Positions 34,312-44,105 are shown, counted from the stretch's first letter. The stretch is DNA of 64,000 bases from Phormidium tenue FACHB-1050 (GCF_014696925.1 NZ_JACJQY010000028.1:1-64000); one strand, 5' to 3'. Numbers and translations are program-made. Notes: generated by a model not told the origin, from the letters alone.

Positions 34312-34983
34312 TTATTCTGCATCTTCGACCGTAACGATCTCTGTTGCTAACTTTGCATCGCCACCGTACACTTCATGAATTCTGGCGATCGCCGAGCGAG
34401 TTGCCACAATTTTTTCAGAGTTTAAAATGTCGAACATGTTGAGCTGATCAGCCGCAAGCAATTGTAGGTTCTGAATATTACGTGCAGAAAGAACAATGTT
34501 TTCATCTTTGCGATCGGTGATAATCAGCGTCTTTTTGCCAACAGTCACACCCCAACGCTCAAGAGCTTGACATAGTTCCTTGGTCTTAGGCTGAGTAAGG
34601 TTTATGGCAAAATCTTCAACGATAATCAAATCGGCTGTACGACCGATAAATGCGGTACGAAGGGCAAGACGACGCTCCTTGCGGTTCATCTTGGTTTCGT
34701 AATCTCTAGGCTTAGGTCCAAAAATTGCACCACCACCACGGGTCAAAGGCGATCTTGTCGAACCTGCACGGGCGCGACCCGTACCCTTTTGTCTAAAAGG
34801 CTTACGACCACCACCACGAACTTCGGCGCGAGTCTTACTGCTGGCTGTGCCTTGGCGGGCATTGGCTAACTGTCTGACAAGGGCGCGATGAACCAAGCCT
34901 TTTGCGCTTGCTTCTTTAGCAACGCGCAGTTCTAGGCTTACTTCACCAACCTCATTCCCTGTCCAATCTATTACTGTAGGCAT
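34312..34983 (-). CDS. rplD: 50S ribosomal protein L4
   Basis: A 223-residue tunnel protein. The extended loop is visible as [21 protein letters not shown] then [13 protein letters not shown]. The globular C-terminus contains [26 protein letters not shown]. In some bacteria L4 autoregulates the operon, and nothing here shows this directly. Confidence 0.95.
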   Translation of the reverse strand: MPTVIDWTGNEVGEVSLELRVAKEASAKGLVHRALVRQLANARQGTASSKTRAEVRGGGRKPFRQKGTGRARAGSTRSPLTRGGGAIFGPKPRDYETKMNRKERRLALRTAFIGRTADLIIVEDFAINLTQPKTKELCQALERWGVTVGKKTLIITDRKDENIVLSARNIQNLQLLAADQLNMFDILNSEKIVATRSAIARIHEVYGGDAKLATEIVTVEDAE

Positions 34984-35049
34984 AACTTATATTCTCTCGA
35001 TCTCACGAACAAACTACTTAGTCTTTATTTCGCGCCTTTACTTGCGCCT

Positions 35050-35691
35050 TTATTTAGCCTTGCCGATAACTACGGTAGGAATGACGTTAAGCAATGCGCC
35101 AGGCTTGCCAGGGACTGCTCCCTTAATTAGCAACACATTGTTCGCTGCATCGACTTTGACTATAGTTAGCTTCTTCACGGTGATTTGCTTACCGCCAAGA
35201 CGACCAGCCATCCGCTTACCAGGGTAAACACGACCTGGGGTAGTACCTGCTCCAGTCGAACCAGGTTGTCTGTGGTTTTTAGAACCGTGAGCCATCGGAC
35301 CGCGACCAAAGTTGTGGCGCTTTTGATAACCAGCGAAACCTTTACCGATGCTAGTTCCAATCACATCAACGATGTCGCCATCCTTGAATTGACTTACGTC
35401 TAGAGTCTGACCGATTGTGAAATCACTAACGTTATCGAGGCGATATTCACGGAGGTGTTTTACAGGCTCAGCACCTGACACTTTCAAATGTCCTAACTCT
35501 GGCTTGCTGAGGAGTTTTTCACGAGTCTTACCGTAACCGACTTGAATAGCTTTGTAGCCTTCTTTAGTTTCAGTTTTAACTTGGGTAATTGTACAGGGAC
35601 CAGCAAGAACAACTGTTACAGGAACAGCGTTGCCATCCGAATCGAATACTTGGGTCATCCCAAGTTTTGTGCCGAGAATTCCGACAGTCAT
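35050..35691 (-). CDS. rplC: 50S ribosomal protein L3
   Basis: A 213-residue protein starting at [16 protein letters not shown] (35691). A longer frame exists, but its extra 24 residues lack the family pattern. [22 protein letters not shown] and [21 protein letters not shown] are diagnostic. It is the first gene of the minus-strand operon that ends at infA. The promoter must lie in the 865-bp gap up to 36556. Confidence 0.95.
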   Translation of the reverse strand: MTVGILGTKLGMTQVFDSDGNAVPVTVVLAGPCTITQVKTETKEGYKAIQVGYGKTREKLLSKPELGHLKVSGAEPVKHLREYRLDNVSDFTIGQTLDVSQFKDGDIVDVIGTSIGKGFAGYQKRHNFGRGPMAHGSKNHRQPGSTGAGTTPGRVYPGKRMAGRLGGKQITVKKLTIVKVDAANNVLLIKGAVPGKPGALLNVIPTVVIGKAK

Positions 35692-36556
35692 TAAAATTAG
35701 CTCCGCTTGCTTGACTTTCAAATTTTCGCGCAGATGTATTCTGCCGATTTTTGACAGGCTCAAAAGAGATCGGTTTCGATCTTAGTAAGAAGTATGAGTT
35801 TTGAAGGCTGTTTAATGGACTTCGAGACGACTTACAGAAGATGTCTAGCCTAGATACTAGACGTGAGAAACACAATCTCTTGGGTTGGTTGTTATAGGTT
35901 AAAGACTTTTAAGTTTCTTTAGATCGCTATACCAATGCATGACTCAGACTTAAGGAAGTATGCACTTGACTTATTTCTCTTAGTTTCTGTTTTTAGTCAT
36001 GATTAGCAATCATAACTCTATGTGAGATATTTTGTCTATGGGTTTTAGAAAAAAAATTAAAAAACTAGCAAAGTCGCTGTGCCGATTCAAAACCCACTAA
36101 TTGCGGGTAGTGCTAAGGACGGCGCGAAGCTCCGCCCATCTTTACCATATAAATCCTTTACTTTTTAGGACTACCTATATTGTGTATTGGCATTGTGAGC
36201 TACTTGCCAAAGAATATTAATAGGCTCACACATAGATTACATTAGGCATATTTTCAGTGGCTGTACACAAGGTATATTAAATGTATTAATTTAAGTGGTA
36301 CATGTCATAGGGGTTTTCCAATAAGTAGGTACTCATTGGAAAACAAAAAACAATCCCAATAAGAGTTTTGAGACTTCATTTGCCCACAGCAAAATGAAGT
36401 CTGAGATACACCAAATAGCCAATTTATTGGTGATACTTAATTGATTGTCTGGATTTTGTAAGACATTTTCAGGGGGAGTTAAAAGCATTTGCTTGAAACA
36501 CCAAAATATTGTTGAACTTTATTCATGTGAAGCAAGTTACGCGGCGAGAGTGGAGA
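35692..36556. other. Long divergent intergenic region
   Basis: There is no gene in 865 bp between rplC (leftward) and the phytochrome gene (rightward). It should hold both promoters and leaders. I see small hairpins: GTCTAG/CTAGAC around 35843-35865 near the rplC side, a GC-rich stretch at about 36115-36140 with GGCGCGAAGCTCCGCC, and an inverted repeat GTTTTCCAAT...ATTGGAAAAC at 36313-36344. None is a clear terminator or known riboswitch. Confidence 0.5.
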
Positions 36557-39322
36557 ATGAAAACAGCACAATCAATATTTTCTAAGGCTTCTAATACTTC
36601 TGAATTGACAGGATACAAAGATTGCGATCGCGAGCAGATTCATTTGCTCGGACATATTCAACCCCATGGAGTTCTAATTTGCATTGATGAATCAGACTTC
36701 AGAATTGTGCAGGTCAGTGAAAATACAGCTAAATTCTTTGGCTTGTCTGCTAATTCTTTACTTAATCAGCCTTTAACAATTCTATTTCCACAAGCTCAAA
36801 TTGAGAAACTCCAGTCTTGTCTTTCTCAAAAAGATATAGAAGTATTTAATCCAATTAAGTTAACCTCACAAATTAGAAGTAAGAAGCATCATCATCAAGG
36901 AGTAATCCATCGCTCTGAAGGTCTACTGATTCTGGAGCTAGAGAATTTGTCGCAAGATGTTGACTCTAATCTAGAGTTTTACCATTTATCGAAAATTGCT
37001 GCGGCTAATATTCGTAGTGCTAAAGATTTTCCTGAAATGGCAAATCTATTGGTGCAAGAGATACGTAAGATTACTCAATTTGATCGCGTACTCATCTATA
37101 AATTTGACTCGGACAATAGTGGTGTAGTAATTGCTGAAAACAAAGCTGAGCATTTGGAATCTTTTCTTGGCTTGCATTACCCCTCCTCAGATATTCCTGA
37201 AATTCCGCGGGCCCTTTATTGTAAAAACTGGCTTAGACTTATCGTCGATGTCAACTATCAACCTGTGCCTATCACTCCTCTCTATAATCCACTTACGCAA
37301 GCAAATCTTGATTTGAGTCACAGCACCCTCAGAAGTGTCTCTAAGTTTCATATCAAGTACTTGCAAAAGATGGGAGTTGCAGCTTCTTTTAGTATTTCAT
37401 TGATAGGTTCAGGAAAGCTGTGGGGATTGATTGTTTGTCATCATTATACTCCCAGATATATTGACTATGAGAACAGAAAAGTCTGTGAATTTTTAGGGCA
37501 AATTATGTCTGTAGAAATTGTTAACAAACATGAGCAGCAAATTAAGAAAGCTCAAGAGAAAATTAGCATACTTCAGTCTAAATTAAAGCAAAATATCTTA
37601 AGCGATCGCCAATCAATCAACTATACTTTTACCCAAGATCCCGATAGCTTATTGAGTTTAGTTAATGCCCAAGGGGCGGTTGTTTGCCTTGGCGAAAACA
37701 TCTCTGAGATTGGGATATGTCCATCTCGTGAGTTTATTGTTGGATTAACTAAATGGATAGAGACTAAATCTCAAGATATCTTTTATACTACCTACTTAAG
37801 TGAGATCTATCCAGAGGCTTTGCAGGCTAAAGATTGCGCTAGTGGATTGTTGTCTATTTCCATCTCTCTTAATTATAGCTCCTATCATATTATTTGGTTC
37901 CGAGAAGAAGTAATCCAAACAGTTAACTGGGCTGGCGATCCAAGTAAGCTGCTAGATATAGATGACGACGATGCTGAGCCATCACCTCGTAGATCATTTG
38001 AGCTATGGAAAGAAACTGTCAAAGCTAAGTCTTTGCCTTGGACTGAAGTAGAAACTGAAGCTGCTTTAGATTTGAGAGGCACACTTATGCTAGCTGCTCT
38101 AGAATTCTCACAACAGTCTCTCAAGTTAGAAGCAGAGAGAGCAAAAGTCGCAAGTCAGGCTAAAAGTAATTTCTTAGCGAGAATGAGTCATGAATTGAGG
38201 ACTCCTCTCAATGCAATTTTGGGATGTACTCAGTTGATGCATCATGAGAATTCTTTGACTCAGACTCTTGGGGAATACGTTAGTATCATTAGCCACAGCA
38301 GTGAACATCTATTGAACTTAATTGATGATGTTTTAGAGATGTCCAAGATTGAAGCTGGAAAGATTGTACTTGAGGAAACCAAGTTTGATTTTTATCTATT
38401 TCTAAATAATCTGCAAGAAATGTTGCAAATTAAGGCAAAGGATAAAAATTTACAGTTGATTTTTGCCATACATCCAAATTGCCCTCAGTATATCAAAGCG
38501 GATGAAAGAAAAATTCGCCAAATTTTATTAAATCTGTTGGGAAATGCGATCAAGTTCACAAATAAGGGGTATGTCCTCCTTCGGGTCTCTCAGGTGAATC
38601 TAGAAGAGGTCTCTTCAAAAGTTGTTATCCATTTTGAAGTAGAAGATTCTGGGCTAGGGATTGCACCAGAAGAGATTGACAAGCTGTTTGAAGCGTTTGT
38701 CCAGACTGCTTCAGGTCGAGCAACGCAAACTGGAACTGGGTTGGGATTAGTAATCAGTCAACAGTTTGCTCATTTTATGGGCGGTCATATTACCGTAAAT
38801 AGCACGCTGGATAAAGGTACAATTTTTCAGTTTGATATTGCAGTTACACAATTATCTAGTCAAGAAATTAAACCAGATCGGCAAATAGATTTTGAGCAAC
38901 CTACTGTAGTAATGATAGAAGATGGGAGTATACCAGCAACTTCCACTTCTTTGCGAATTTTATTGGTTGAAGATAATACCTTTAATCAAATGATTGCTTT
39001 GCGGCTTTTAGCAAAACTTGGTTATCAAGCCGATTGTGCTATCAATGGATTAGAGGTTTTAAAAGCAATAGAACTCAAACCTTACGATCTAATTTTTATG
39101 GATTTGCAGATGCCAGAGATGGATGGGTTGGAAACAACTCGCCGCATCCGATTAATCGAGAAAGATACATTGCCCCTTAACGAGATAAAAATCGTAGCGA
39201 TGACTGCGAATGCAATGGCAGAAGATCGCGAGAATTGCATTTTGGTTGGGATGGATGATTTTATTAGCAAGCCTGTACGAATTGATGATCTGGCTAATGT
39301 GCTGAAAAAGTTTCAACGATAA
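36557..39322 (+). CDS. Bacteriophytochrome-like hybrid histidine kinase
   Basis: A 921-residue red/far-red photoreceptor kinase. Domains are PAS (about 20-130), GAF (145-310), PHY (about 330-500), HisKA with SHELRTPLNA, HATPase_c with N-box LLGNAIKFTNKG, and a C-terminal receiver with phospho-acceptor D849 (MDLQMPEMDG) and conserved lysine in FISKPVR. C23 in KDCDREQIH is at the biliverdin-attachment position of bacteriophytochromes. The Cph1-type GAF cysteine is replaced by F264 next to conserved H265. D212 in SSDIPE and PHY motif PRRSF are kept, so biliverdin binding is likely. The ATG at 36557 has GTGGAG just upstream and puts the cysteine at the family position. Longer starts are non-ATG. 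The output partner is unknown. Confidence 0.9.
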   Translation: MKTAQSIFSKASNTSELTGYKDCDREQIHLLGHIQPHGVLICIDESDFRIVQVSENTAKFFGLSANSLLNQPLTILFPQAQIEKLQSCLSQKDIEVFNPIKLTSQIRSKKHHHQGVIHRSEGLLILELENLSQDVDSNLEFYHLSKIAAANIRSAKDFPEMANLLVQEIRKITQFDRVLIYKFDSDNSGVVIAENKAEHLESFLGLHYPSSDIPEIPRALYCKNWLRLIVDVNYQPVPITPLYNPLTQANLDLSHSTLRSVSKFHIKYLQKMGVAASFSISLIGSGKLWGLIVCHHYTPRYIDYENRKVCEFLGQIMSVEIVNKHEQQIKKAQEKISILQSKLKQNILSDRQSINYTFTQDPDSLLSLVNAQGAVVCLGENISEIGICPSREFIVGLTKWIETKSQDIFYTTYLSEIYPEALQAKDCASGLLSISISLNYSSYHIIWFREEVIQTVNWAGDPSKLLDIDDDDAEPSPRRSFELWKETVKAKSLPWTEVETEAALDLRGTLMLAALEFSQQSLKLEAERAKVASQAKSNFLARMSHELRTPLNAILGCTQLMHHENSLTQTLGEYVSIISHSSEHLLNLIDDVLEMSKIEAGKIVLEETKFDFYLFLNNLQEMLQIKAKDKNLQLIFAIHPNCPQYIKADERKIRQILLNLLGNAIKFTNKGYVLLRVSQVNLEEVSSKVVIHFEVEDSGLGIAPEEIDKLFEAFVQTASGRATQTGTGLGLVISQQFAHFMGGHITVNSTLDKGTIFQFDIAVTQLSSQEIKPDRQIDFEQPTVVMIEDGSIPATSTSLRILLVEDNTFNQMIALRLLAKLGYQADCAINGLEVLKAIELKPYDLIFMDLQMPEMDGLETTRRIRLIEKDTLPLNEIKIVAMTANAMAEDRENCILVGMDDFISKPVRIDDLANVLKKFQR

Positions 39323-39328
39323 GTACCT

Positions 39329-39396
39329 GTGCAAATCAAAACCCGTAAAGTTGCGCCCCCCCACAGAAGCGCAACTTTACGGGTTTTGATTTGCAC
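39329..39396. repeat. 28-bp-stem palindrome
   Basis: The arms begin GTGCAAATCAAAACCCG and continue to TTGCGC, with the exact complement ending at 39396. The loop is about 12 nt and C-rich. It starts 7 bp after the phytochrome stop. Confidence 0.8.
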
Positions 39397-39442
39397 CAAA
39401 GATCGGCGGTGAGGCGCAAAGCGCCTCACCGCCGATCTTTGG
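39396..39442. repeat. 22-bp-stem palindrome
   Basis: CCAAAGATCGGCGGTGAGGC with its complement around an AAA-type loop. It abuts the preceding and following palindromes. Confidence 0.8.
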
Positions 39443-39496
39443 TTTTATACCAATTCACAAAAGTGTTGCCACACTTTTGTGAATTGGTATAAAACC
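39441..39496. repeat. 26-bp-stem palindrome
   Basis: GGTTTTATACCAATTCACAA is the start of the left arm, and the exact complement ends at 39496. A 4-nt loop TGCC sits in the centre. A related ACACTTT-type hairpin with TTGGTAT flanks occurs at about 400-432. Confidence 0.8.
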
Positions 39497-39652
39497 AAAC
39501 CCAGTAAGGGGTTTAAAAACACAAAATGGCTTAGCCATTTTGTGTTTTGGTTTTATGTCCTAACACAATCGACGGCAGCTATAAATCAAGAATACAGAGA
39601 TTCACATAGATGAAAGCGAAGCGAAGTGTCGCTTTCATCTATGTGAGAATTG

Positions 39653-42600
39653 CTATAAACTATTGCTGATCAAAATAAATGCTGACCAATAGTAAGGATG
39701 TGAGAAATTTTTAGAGCGAATTGTGGCAATTTGCGCTTGGCGTAAAGACTCAGCCTTAGAACGATCGCCTTTTTTCACATCATTGTAAAAGGCCTGCATT
39801 AAAGCTTGTGTACCCTCATCGCTAACTTGCCAAAGAGAAGCGATCGCCGCCTTTGCGCCAGCCCTTTGCACCTGATAGCCAAAGCCTAAAACCTCGATGC
39901 CATTGCCTAACTTCCCCACACCTGTCTGGCAAGCACTGAGAACAATCAAATCGACATTGGACATTGGTAAATCCTTCATTTCGCTGAGCAGAACCTTATC
40001 GCCATTGCCAAAAATTAGGAATGAATCTTCAGGCTTACCAGAGTTAAACTCGGCATGGGTCGCCAAATGGACAATATTTTTATTTTGCATTTGAGATTCA
40101 GTTGCTTTACGACTGAAATCATTGGCTACTAGCTTGGTTGTATTGGGTAGAGCCTCAAAAATAGATTGAACTTCGGTAACTGTGGCAGGTAGTCCAATCT
40201 GACCAAACTTGGTAGTGTTTTGTGCGCCGCCAAATGCCCCTGCAAAAATACTTAGTGGCTTTGGTGTTTTTGGCGTGAAATCACTCAGACTGTAGGAAAC
40301 CAAATTGTTGACACGATACTTCTCCACTAGCCATTGGTTGCCATCATAGAGAGATGCGATCGGGACATAGCGTAGTAGTCCATCAGGGGAATAGAGAATA
40401 GTATTTGTATTAGCTAGATCGGCTTCGATTGGCTTAATGAGTAAATTGTAGAGTTTGGTTGCAGGTTCGATTACATCTAGAGAGTTAGGATCGCGTAGTC
40501 CTACTTTAAAATCCATCACTAATTGGGTGACATCTGCTTCTTTAATCGCCACAGATCGATGAATTGGTGTTTTATCGGGGATAAATAGAATTAGTTCTAA
40601 ACGATCGTCTAAAATCAGAGGATATAGCAGTGCGTGACCTTGAGGCAATTTTTGTAAGTATTCGGGAACTTGATTGAGTTGTGCTTGAGGGATTTTACTT
40701 AACTGCTGGGCGATTTTTTGATTGCTATCAATCAGAGTTTGCGAAGATTGTAATGGCTGACTGGCGATCGCTTTAGTTTGCACATCTTCTTCAGGAAACA
40801 TGTACACTCCTTGAGCAGTGCGCTCATTTCCTTTCACATTTTGCAAATAGTCTTGTAACTCTTGGACTTTGAGCAAATCAAGAACTTGTAACGCTTCCAT
40901 TACGCGCCCTTTTTGTAATAGTAAATCTGCTAAAGTCCGATAGTTTCCCGCAACTGTTTGCTGATAGGACTTTTGCTGCTCGATCTCTAGTACCTGTAAT
41001 TCTTTACGAATTGCTTCAGTGATATTCACGGATTGTTTGTAAAAGGCGATCGCTAGTTCAGGGTATTGACGTTGGACTAGTAAGCCCAAATTGCCGATGA
41101 GTTTGCTTTCCTGATTGCGATTGCCGACCTTACGAGCAAATTGGAGTGAAGTTTGAAAGGCGGTAAAGGCTTTATCGCTCTGATTTGATAACGCATAGAC
41201 TAAGCCCAGACTATAAAGTGAATTTCCTACACCTGAGAGATCTCCGATCGCCCGATAGATATCTAACGCTTGTTGGTGAGAGGCGATCGCTTTGTCTGGT
41301 TGTTTTAGCTCCGAATACAAAGCACCAATCTGCGAAAGCATACCTGCTTCTGTGGTGCGATTGCCTGATTGTTTAAAAAATTCTAGTAAACTCAGCGCTG
41401 AGTTTAATTGGCTTTGAGGATTGGATGAGTCAGGATTGTTGCTAAACATGGTCAGCAAAATCTGTCCCATCTGTTGTAGTTGTGGCGAGTTTTGGGTTAG
41501 GGATGGTAGCAGTTTCAAAATTTCTGTAACTTTTTCTGTCTCACCCAATTGCAGATAGACTCCTGCTAAATACATTGCTGCCACACCTTCGCCCAACTTA
41601 TTGCCTACGGAGCGATAAATAGATTTTGCTTCTTGCAATGTACTTATAGCCTTAGGATATTGGCTAAGTAAGGTATAGAGGCTACCTTCATCAACGAGAA
41701 TACTGGCTAAAGTTTGCTGATCGCTAGGTTTAGGATTGGGAACATTGGTCAAATCTTGATAAATTGCCTTTGCTTGACTGAAGAGAGCCAAGGCTTCACG
41801 GTTCTGACCTTGAGCAAGACGAATTTCTGCAATATTTTTTAAGTTGCTTGCTTCACCAGTGCGATCGCCCAAAGCCTGATAAATCTTTTCGGCTTGCAAT
41901 AAGAACTCAATCGCTTTGGTATATTCACTAAGATTTCGATAGGATACCGCAACAGCATTTAATTGCTCAGCTTCGAGAGCGCGATCGCCAGTCTGACGCA
42001 CTAGCTCAAGAGCTTTGAGGTTTAACTGCACAACCTTTGTATAGTTCAACGATAAACTTAAAATATTTGCCTCTAGATTTAGGACATTGGCTTGTCCTAA
42101 GAGGTTGCCGAGAGCCTGATAGGCGATCGCACTTTGTTGTGTAAATGCTAATGCTTTATCTTTCTGACCGAGAAGCCCATAGACAGAAGCTAAAAAAAAT
42201 AGGTTCTGAGCTTCAGCAGCTTGATTTTTCTCAGTCTGATTGATTTGGAGCGCTTTTTCTAAATATTCTAACGCTTTTGGAAAATCAGATTTTTTAACGT
42301 AATAAATAGCGATCGCCGTAAGAGTTTTGCCCTCACGGTAGCGATCGCCTACTTCTCTCCGAATTGATAGGGAATTCTCCAGAATCTTTAACCCATTGGC
42401 GTATTCTTCCAGATTGAGATAGGCTCGACCAAATTGATACTGATTTTCCCCTTCAGCTTTGCGATAGAGTTGCTTGTCTGAGACAGTCGAGTTTTGCAAG
42501 CCCCTTTGTAAAATTAAGTTGGCTTCGAGTAAAGTGTTGAGTGCTTGTTTTTCCTGTCTTAAGCCGATCTGCACTGCCCCGATCCACGTTAGGGTAATGG

Positions 42601-42868
42601 CTTCTCCTAAGCGATCGCCTTGTTGACGATAAATATTCAAGCCCTGTTGATATTGTGTCAGAGCATCCTGATACTTTCCCTGATCAAATAGACGCTCAGC
42701 TTTTTGTAATATTGCATCTACTGAGCTAGCAGATGTACTGGCAGTTTTTTGATCAAGATTTTGTGCAACCACATAGATAGAATTTATGCCAACTTCTGAT
42801 AAGGTCAGCGCCACACCTAAGAGAATGCTAATAATTGATCGGCGATCGCTAATGGATTTTCTTTGCAT
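39653..42868 (-). CDS. TPR-CHAT protein (caspase-like peptidase)
   Basis: A 1071-residue, probably exported protein. A hydrophobic N-terminal segment (IISILLGVALTLSEVGI) ends near VVAQ and resembles a signal sequence. Residues ~50-640 are tetratricopeptide repeats (repeated ALxxxQxALxIYRxIGDRxGEA patterns). The C-terminal ~330 residues form a CHAT domain with the catalytic dyad H938 (HLATHAEF) and C980 (LSACQTG), then GAKAAIASLWQV. CHAT proteins are caspase-like cysteine proteases. Some are activated by binding partners in defence systems (for example with gRAMP), but no such partner is nearby. Cyanobacteria carry many such paralogues of unknown role. Confidence 0.88.
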   Translation of the reverse strand: MQRKSISDRRSIISILLGVALTLSEVGINSIYVVAQNLDQKTASTSASSVDAILQKAERLFDQGKYQDALTQYQQGLNIYRQQGDRLGEAITLTWIGAVQIGLRQEKQALNTLLEANLILQRGLQNSTVSDKQLYRKAEGENQYQFGRAYLNLEEYANGLKILENSLSIRREVGDRYREGKTLTAIAIYYVKKSDFPKALEYLEKALQINQTEKNQAAEAQNLFFLASVYGLLGQKDKALAFTQQSAIAYQALGNLLGQANVLNLEANILSLSLNYTKVVQLNLKALELVRQTGDRALEAEQLNAVAVSYRNLSEYTKAIEFLLQAEKIYQALGDRTGEASNLKNIAEIRLAQGQNREALALFSQAKAIYQDLTNVPNPKPSDQQTLASILVDEGSLYTLLSQYPKAISTLQEAKSIYRSVGNKLGEGVAAMYLAGVYLQLGETEKVTEILKLLPSLTQNSPQLQQMGQILLTMFSNNPDSSNPQSQLNSALSLLEFFKQSGNRTTEAGMLSQIGALYSELKQPDKAIASHQQALDIYRAIGDLSGVGNSLYSLGLVYALSNQSDKAFTAFQTSLQFARKVGNRNQESKLIGNLGLLVQRQYPELAIAFYKQSVNITEAIRKELQVLEIEQQKSYQQTVAGNYRTLADLLLQKGRVMEALQVLDLLKVQELQDYLQNVKGNERTAQGVYMFPEEDVQTKAIASQPLQSSQTLIDSNQKIAQQLSKIPQAQLNQVPEYLQKLPQGHALLYPLILDDRLELILFIPDKTPIHRSVAIKEADVTQLVMDFKVGLRDPNSLDVIEPATKLYNLLIKPIEADLANTNTILYSPDGLLRYVPIASLYDGNQWLVEKYRVNNLVSYSLSDFTPKTPKPLSIFAGAFGGAQNTTKFGQIGLPATVTEVQSIFEALPNTTKLVANDFSRKATESQMQNKNIVHLATHAEFNSGKPEDSFLIFGNGDKVLLSEMKDLPMSNVDLIVLSACQTGVGKLGNGIEVLGFGYQVQRAGAKAAIASLWQVSDEGTQALMQAFYNDVKKGDRSKAESLRQAQIATIRSKNFSHPYYWSAFILISNSL

Positions 42869-42903
42869 GGATTTTTCTGGAAACGTAAATTTTTAATTTG
42901 ATT

Positions 42904-43002
42904 TATAGCAAAAAAAGAGTTAGCTAGTACAAACCAAAACCCAAGAAGCGAGTAGCGGCGCTTCTTGGGTTTTATGTCCTAAGCAAAACTTGCTTTGCTA
43001 TA
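42904..43002 (+). repeat. MITE-like element, family I, copy 2
   Basis: A 99-bp copy with TATAGCA...TGCTATA ends, GAGTTAGCTAGTACAAACC and TTTTATGTCCTAAGCAAAAC. The central palindrome is shorter (ACCCAAGAAGCG arms). Confidence 0.8.
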
Positions 43003-43154
43003 TAAAGGAATTTGCAATGTTAAAGCTATATAGCGTTTTTCAAGTAAGCGAGGTACAAAGGTTTGTTTCCCCGCCGAAGGCGGGGAAACAAACCCGTACT
43101 TCACTAGACTGATAAACGCTATACATAAGAAGAAAACTTAAAAAGCGATGGTCT

Positions 43155-43249
43155 AAGATTCCTGACTTTATTTTGCAAAGTTGCAAATAGTCCTTGCTTG
43201 CTCAGAAAAAGTCGGGGAGCTGTTCATTTACAGGTTTCTTTTGATGACC
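43155..43249 (-). repeat. Dispersed repeat, family III, copy 2
   Basis: The reverse complement matches 15057-15148: AGAAACCTGTAAATG, CCCCGACTTTTTCT, GAGCAAGCAA, then a weaker inverted arm AAAGTCAGGAATCTT. Confidence 0.65.
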
Positions 43250-43374
43250 TACTTATATCAAAGCTTTTGTCGGATAATGTATTTAACTAAACTACCAAAA
43301 AATTAAAACTTCGCCCTATATCCAACAAGATGTACACCATTTGATCGCTGTCCATCTTGTAGATCCGAAAACCT

Positions 43375-43578
43375 ATGAAAAACTTTATCCAAAATTTGCT
43401 CCGCTATCCCCAATTTTTAGTCCTCATCATTGGCGGCGTTTTGTCTGTGGTGATTGCCCCAATTATTCCATTACTTAAACAACCAGTAACCGCGATCGCC
43501 ATGATTACCGCGATCGTTAGTGGATTTATTGGCGTATCACTAGTATTAAGAGCTATGCTAGGACTAGACATCGCTTAG
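43375..43578 (+). CDS. DUF751 (Ycf33-type) small membrane protein
   Basis: A 67-residue protein with two hydrophobic segments (FLVLIIGGVLSVVIAPIIPLL and VTAIAMITAIVSGFIGVSLVL). The start MKNFIQNLLRYPQF and end LRAMLGL are typical of the cyanobacterial/chloroplast DUF751 family. Its function is unknown. It often lies close to rbfA in cyanobacteria, and rbfA follows at 44162 here. Confidence 0.82.
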   Translation: MKNFIQNLLRYPQFLVLIIGGVLSVVIAPIIPLLKQPVTAIAMITAIVSGFIGVSLVLRAMLGLDIA

Positions 43579-43639
43579 AAGCTCTTCTCACCCAGATTCG
43601 ATTCCGAGCCGCAACTTCGCCACATGTTGAAATATCACC

Positions 43640-43954
43640 ATGTTCAGCAATATGTTAGATATCGTCATCATCTTATTAGTGGGTGTAGCGCCACCAATCT
43701 TGTCTCTGTGGATACTTCATCGTACCCAAGCTCACTATCGGCAAATAAATTCGGCTGTAAATACAACAGTAAATGCAACTCCTATAACCCTAAGCCTAAA
43801 AGCCTTGCCACCCGCCGATATGACCTGCATTGATGGGTTTGGTTATGTGATTGGCAAGGTTAGTTGCAAATACAATGCGCGATCGCCATATATTCGCTGT
43901 GCGATCAATCCTAGTGGTCCCTGCCAAGATTGTCGGCATTACGACAGTCTATGA
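43640..43954 (+). CDS. Conserved cyanobacterial small membrane protein (DUF6464-like)
   Basis: A 104-residue protein with one N-terminal membrane span (IVIILLVGVAPPILSLWIL) followed by a cysteine-containing domain: MTCIDGFGYVIGKVSCKYNA, then RCAINPSGPCQDCRHYDS. The pattern NPSGPC-x2-C recurs in a cyanobacterial family of unknown function that I recall as DUF6464. The four or five cysteines could form disulfides or bind a metal. It sits between the DUF751 gene and rbfA. Confidence 0.72.
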   Translation: MFSNMLDIVIILLVGVAPPILSLWILHRTQAHYRQINSAVNTTVNATPITLSLKALPPADMTCIDGFGYVIGKVSCKYNARSPYIRCAINPSGPCQDCRHYDSL

Positions 43955-44011
43955 TCAGAGGTTCTAAGCCCTCACCTCTAGCCCCTCTACTATGGGGCTA
44001 CTCTGTATACA

Positions 44012-44105
44012 CAAGTCCCAAAACCCCCTTTAATTCCCCCTTGCCAAGGGGGAAGACTAGAAATTTTGTTCCCTCCCCTTTGCAAGGGGAGGGCTAGGGA
44101 GGGGT
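44012..44105. repeat. CCCCCTT/AAGGGGG repeat before rbfA
   Basis: It contains TTTAATTCCCCCTTGCCAAG and then GGGGGAAGACTAG, and again TCCCCTTTGCAAGGGGAGGG. Two short palindromes of a type that is widespread in cyanobacterial intergenic regions. It lies in the rbfA leader. Confidence 0.6.

Larger units (their letters stand above)
39323..39652. other. Convergent gap filled with five long palindromes
   Basis: There is no gene. Consecutive palindromes lie at 39329-39396, 39396-39442, 39441-39496, about 39516-39548 and 39603-39645. The stretch 39549-39583 (TTTTATGTCCTAA...GCAGCTATA) matches one end of repeat family II at 50055. The region lies between the 3' ends of the phytochrome and CHAT genes, so the first and last hairpins could terminate both. 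Confidence 0.75.
42869..43374. other. Repeat-rich gap before the DUF751 gene
   Basis: No gene is seen. It contains the family I MITE (42904-43002), a palindrome at about 43060-43095 (GTTTGTTTCCCCGCC and complement), and repeat family III copy 2 (43155-43249). Confidence 0.65.

Noticed and set aside
35692-36556. Riboswitch or small RNA gene in the long rplC/phytochrome gap
   Set aside because: Only small hairpins are visible and none fits a known class. A claim would need transcript data.
39323-39652. CRISPR-like array
   Set aside because: The region is repetitive in look, but the units are different palindromes with no fixed direct repeat or spacer length.
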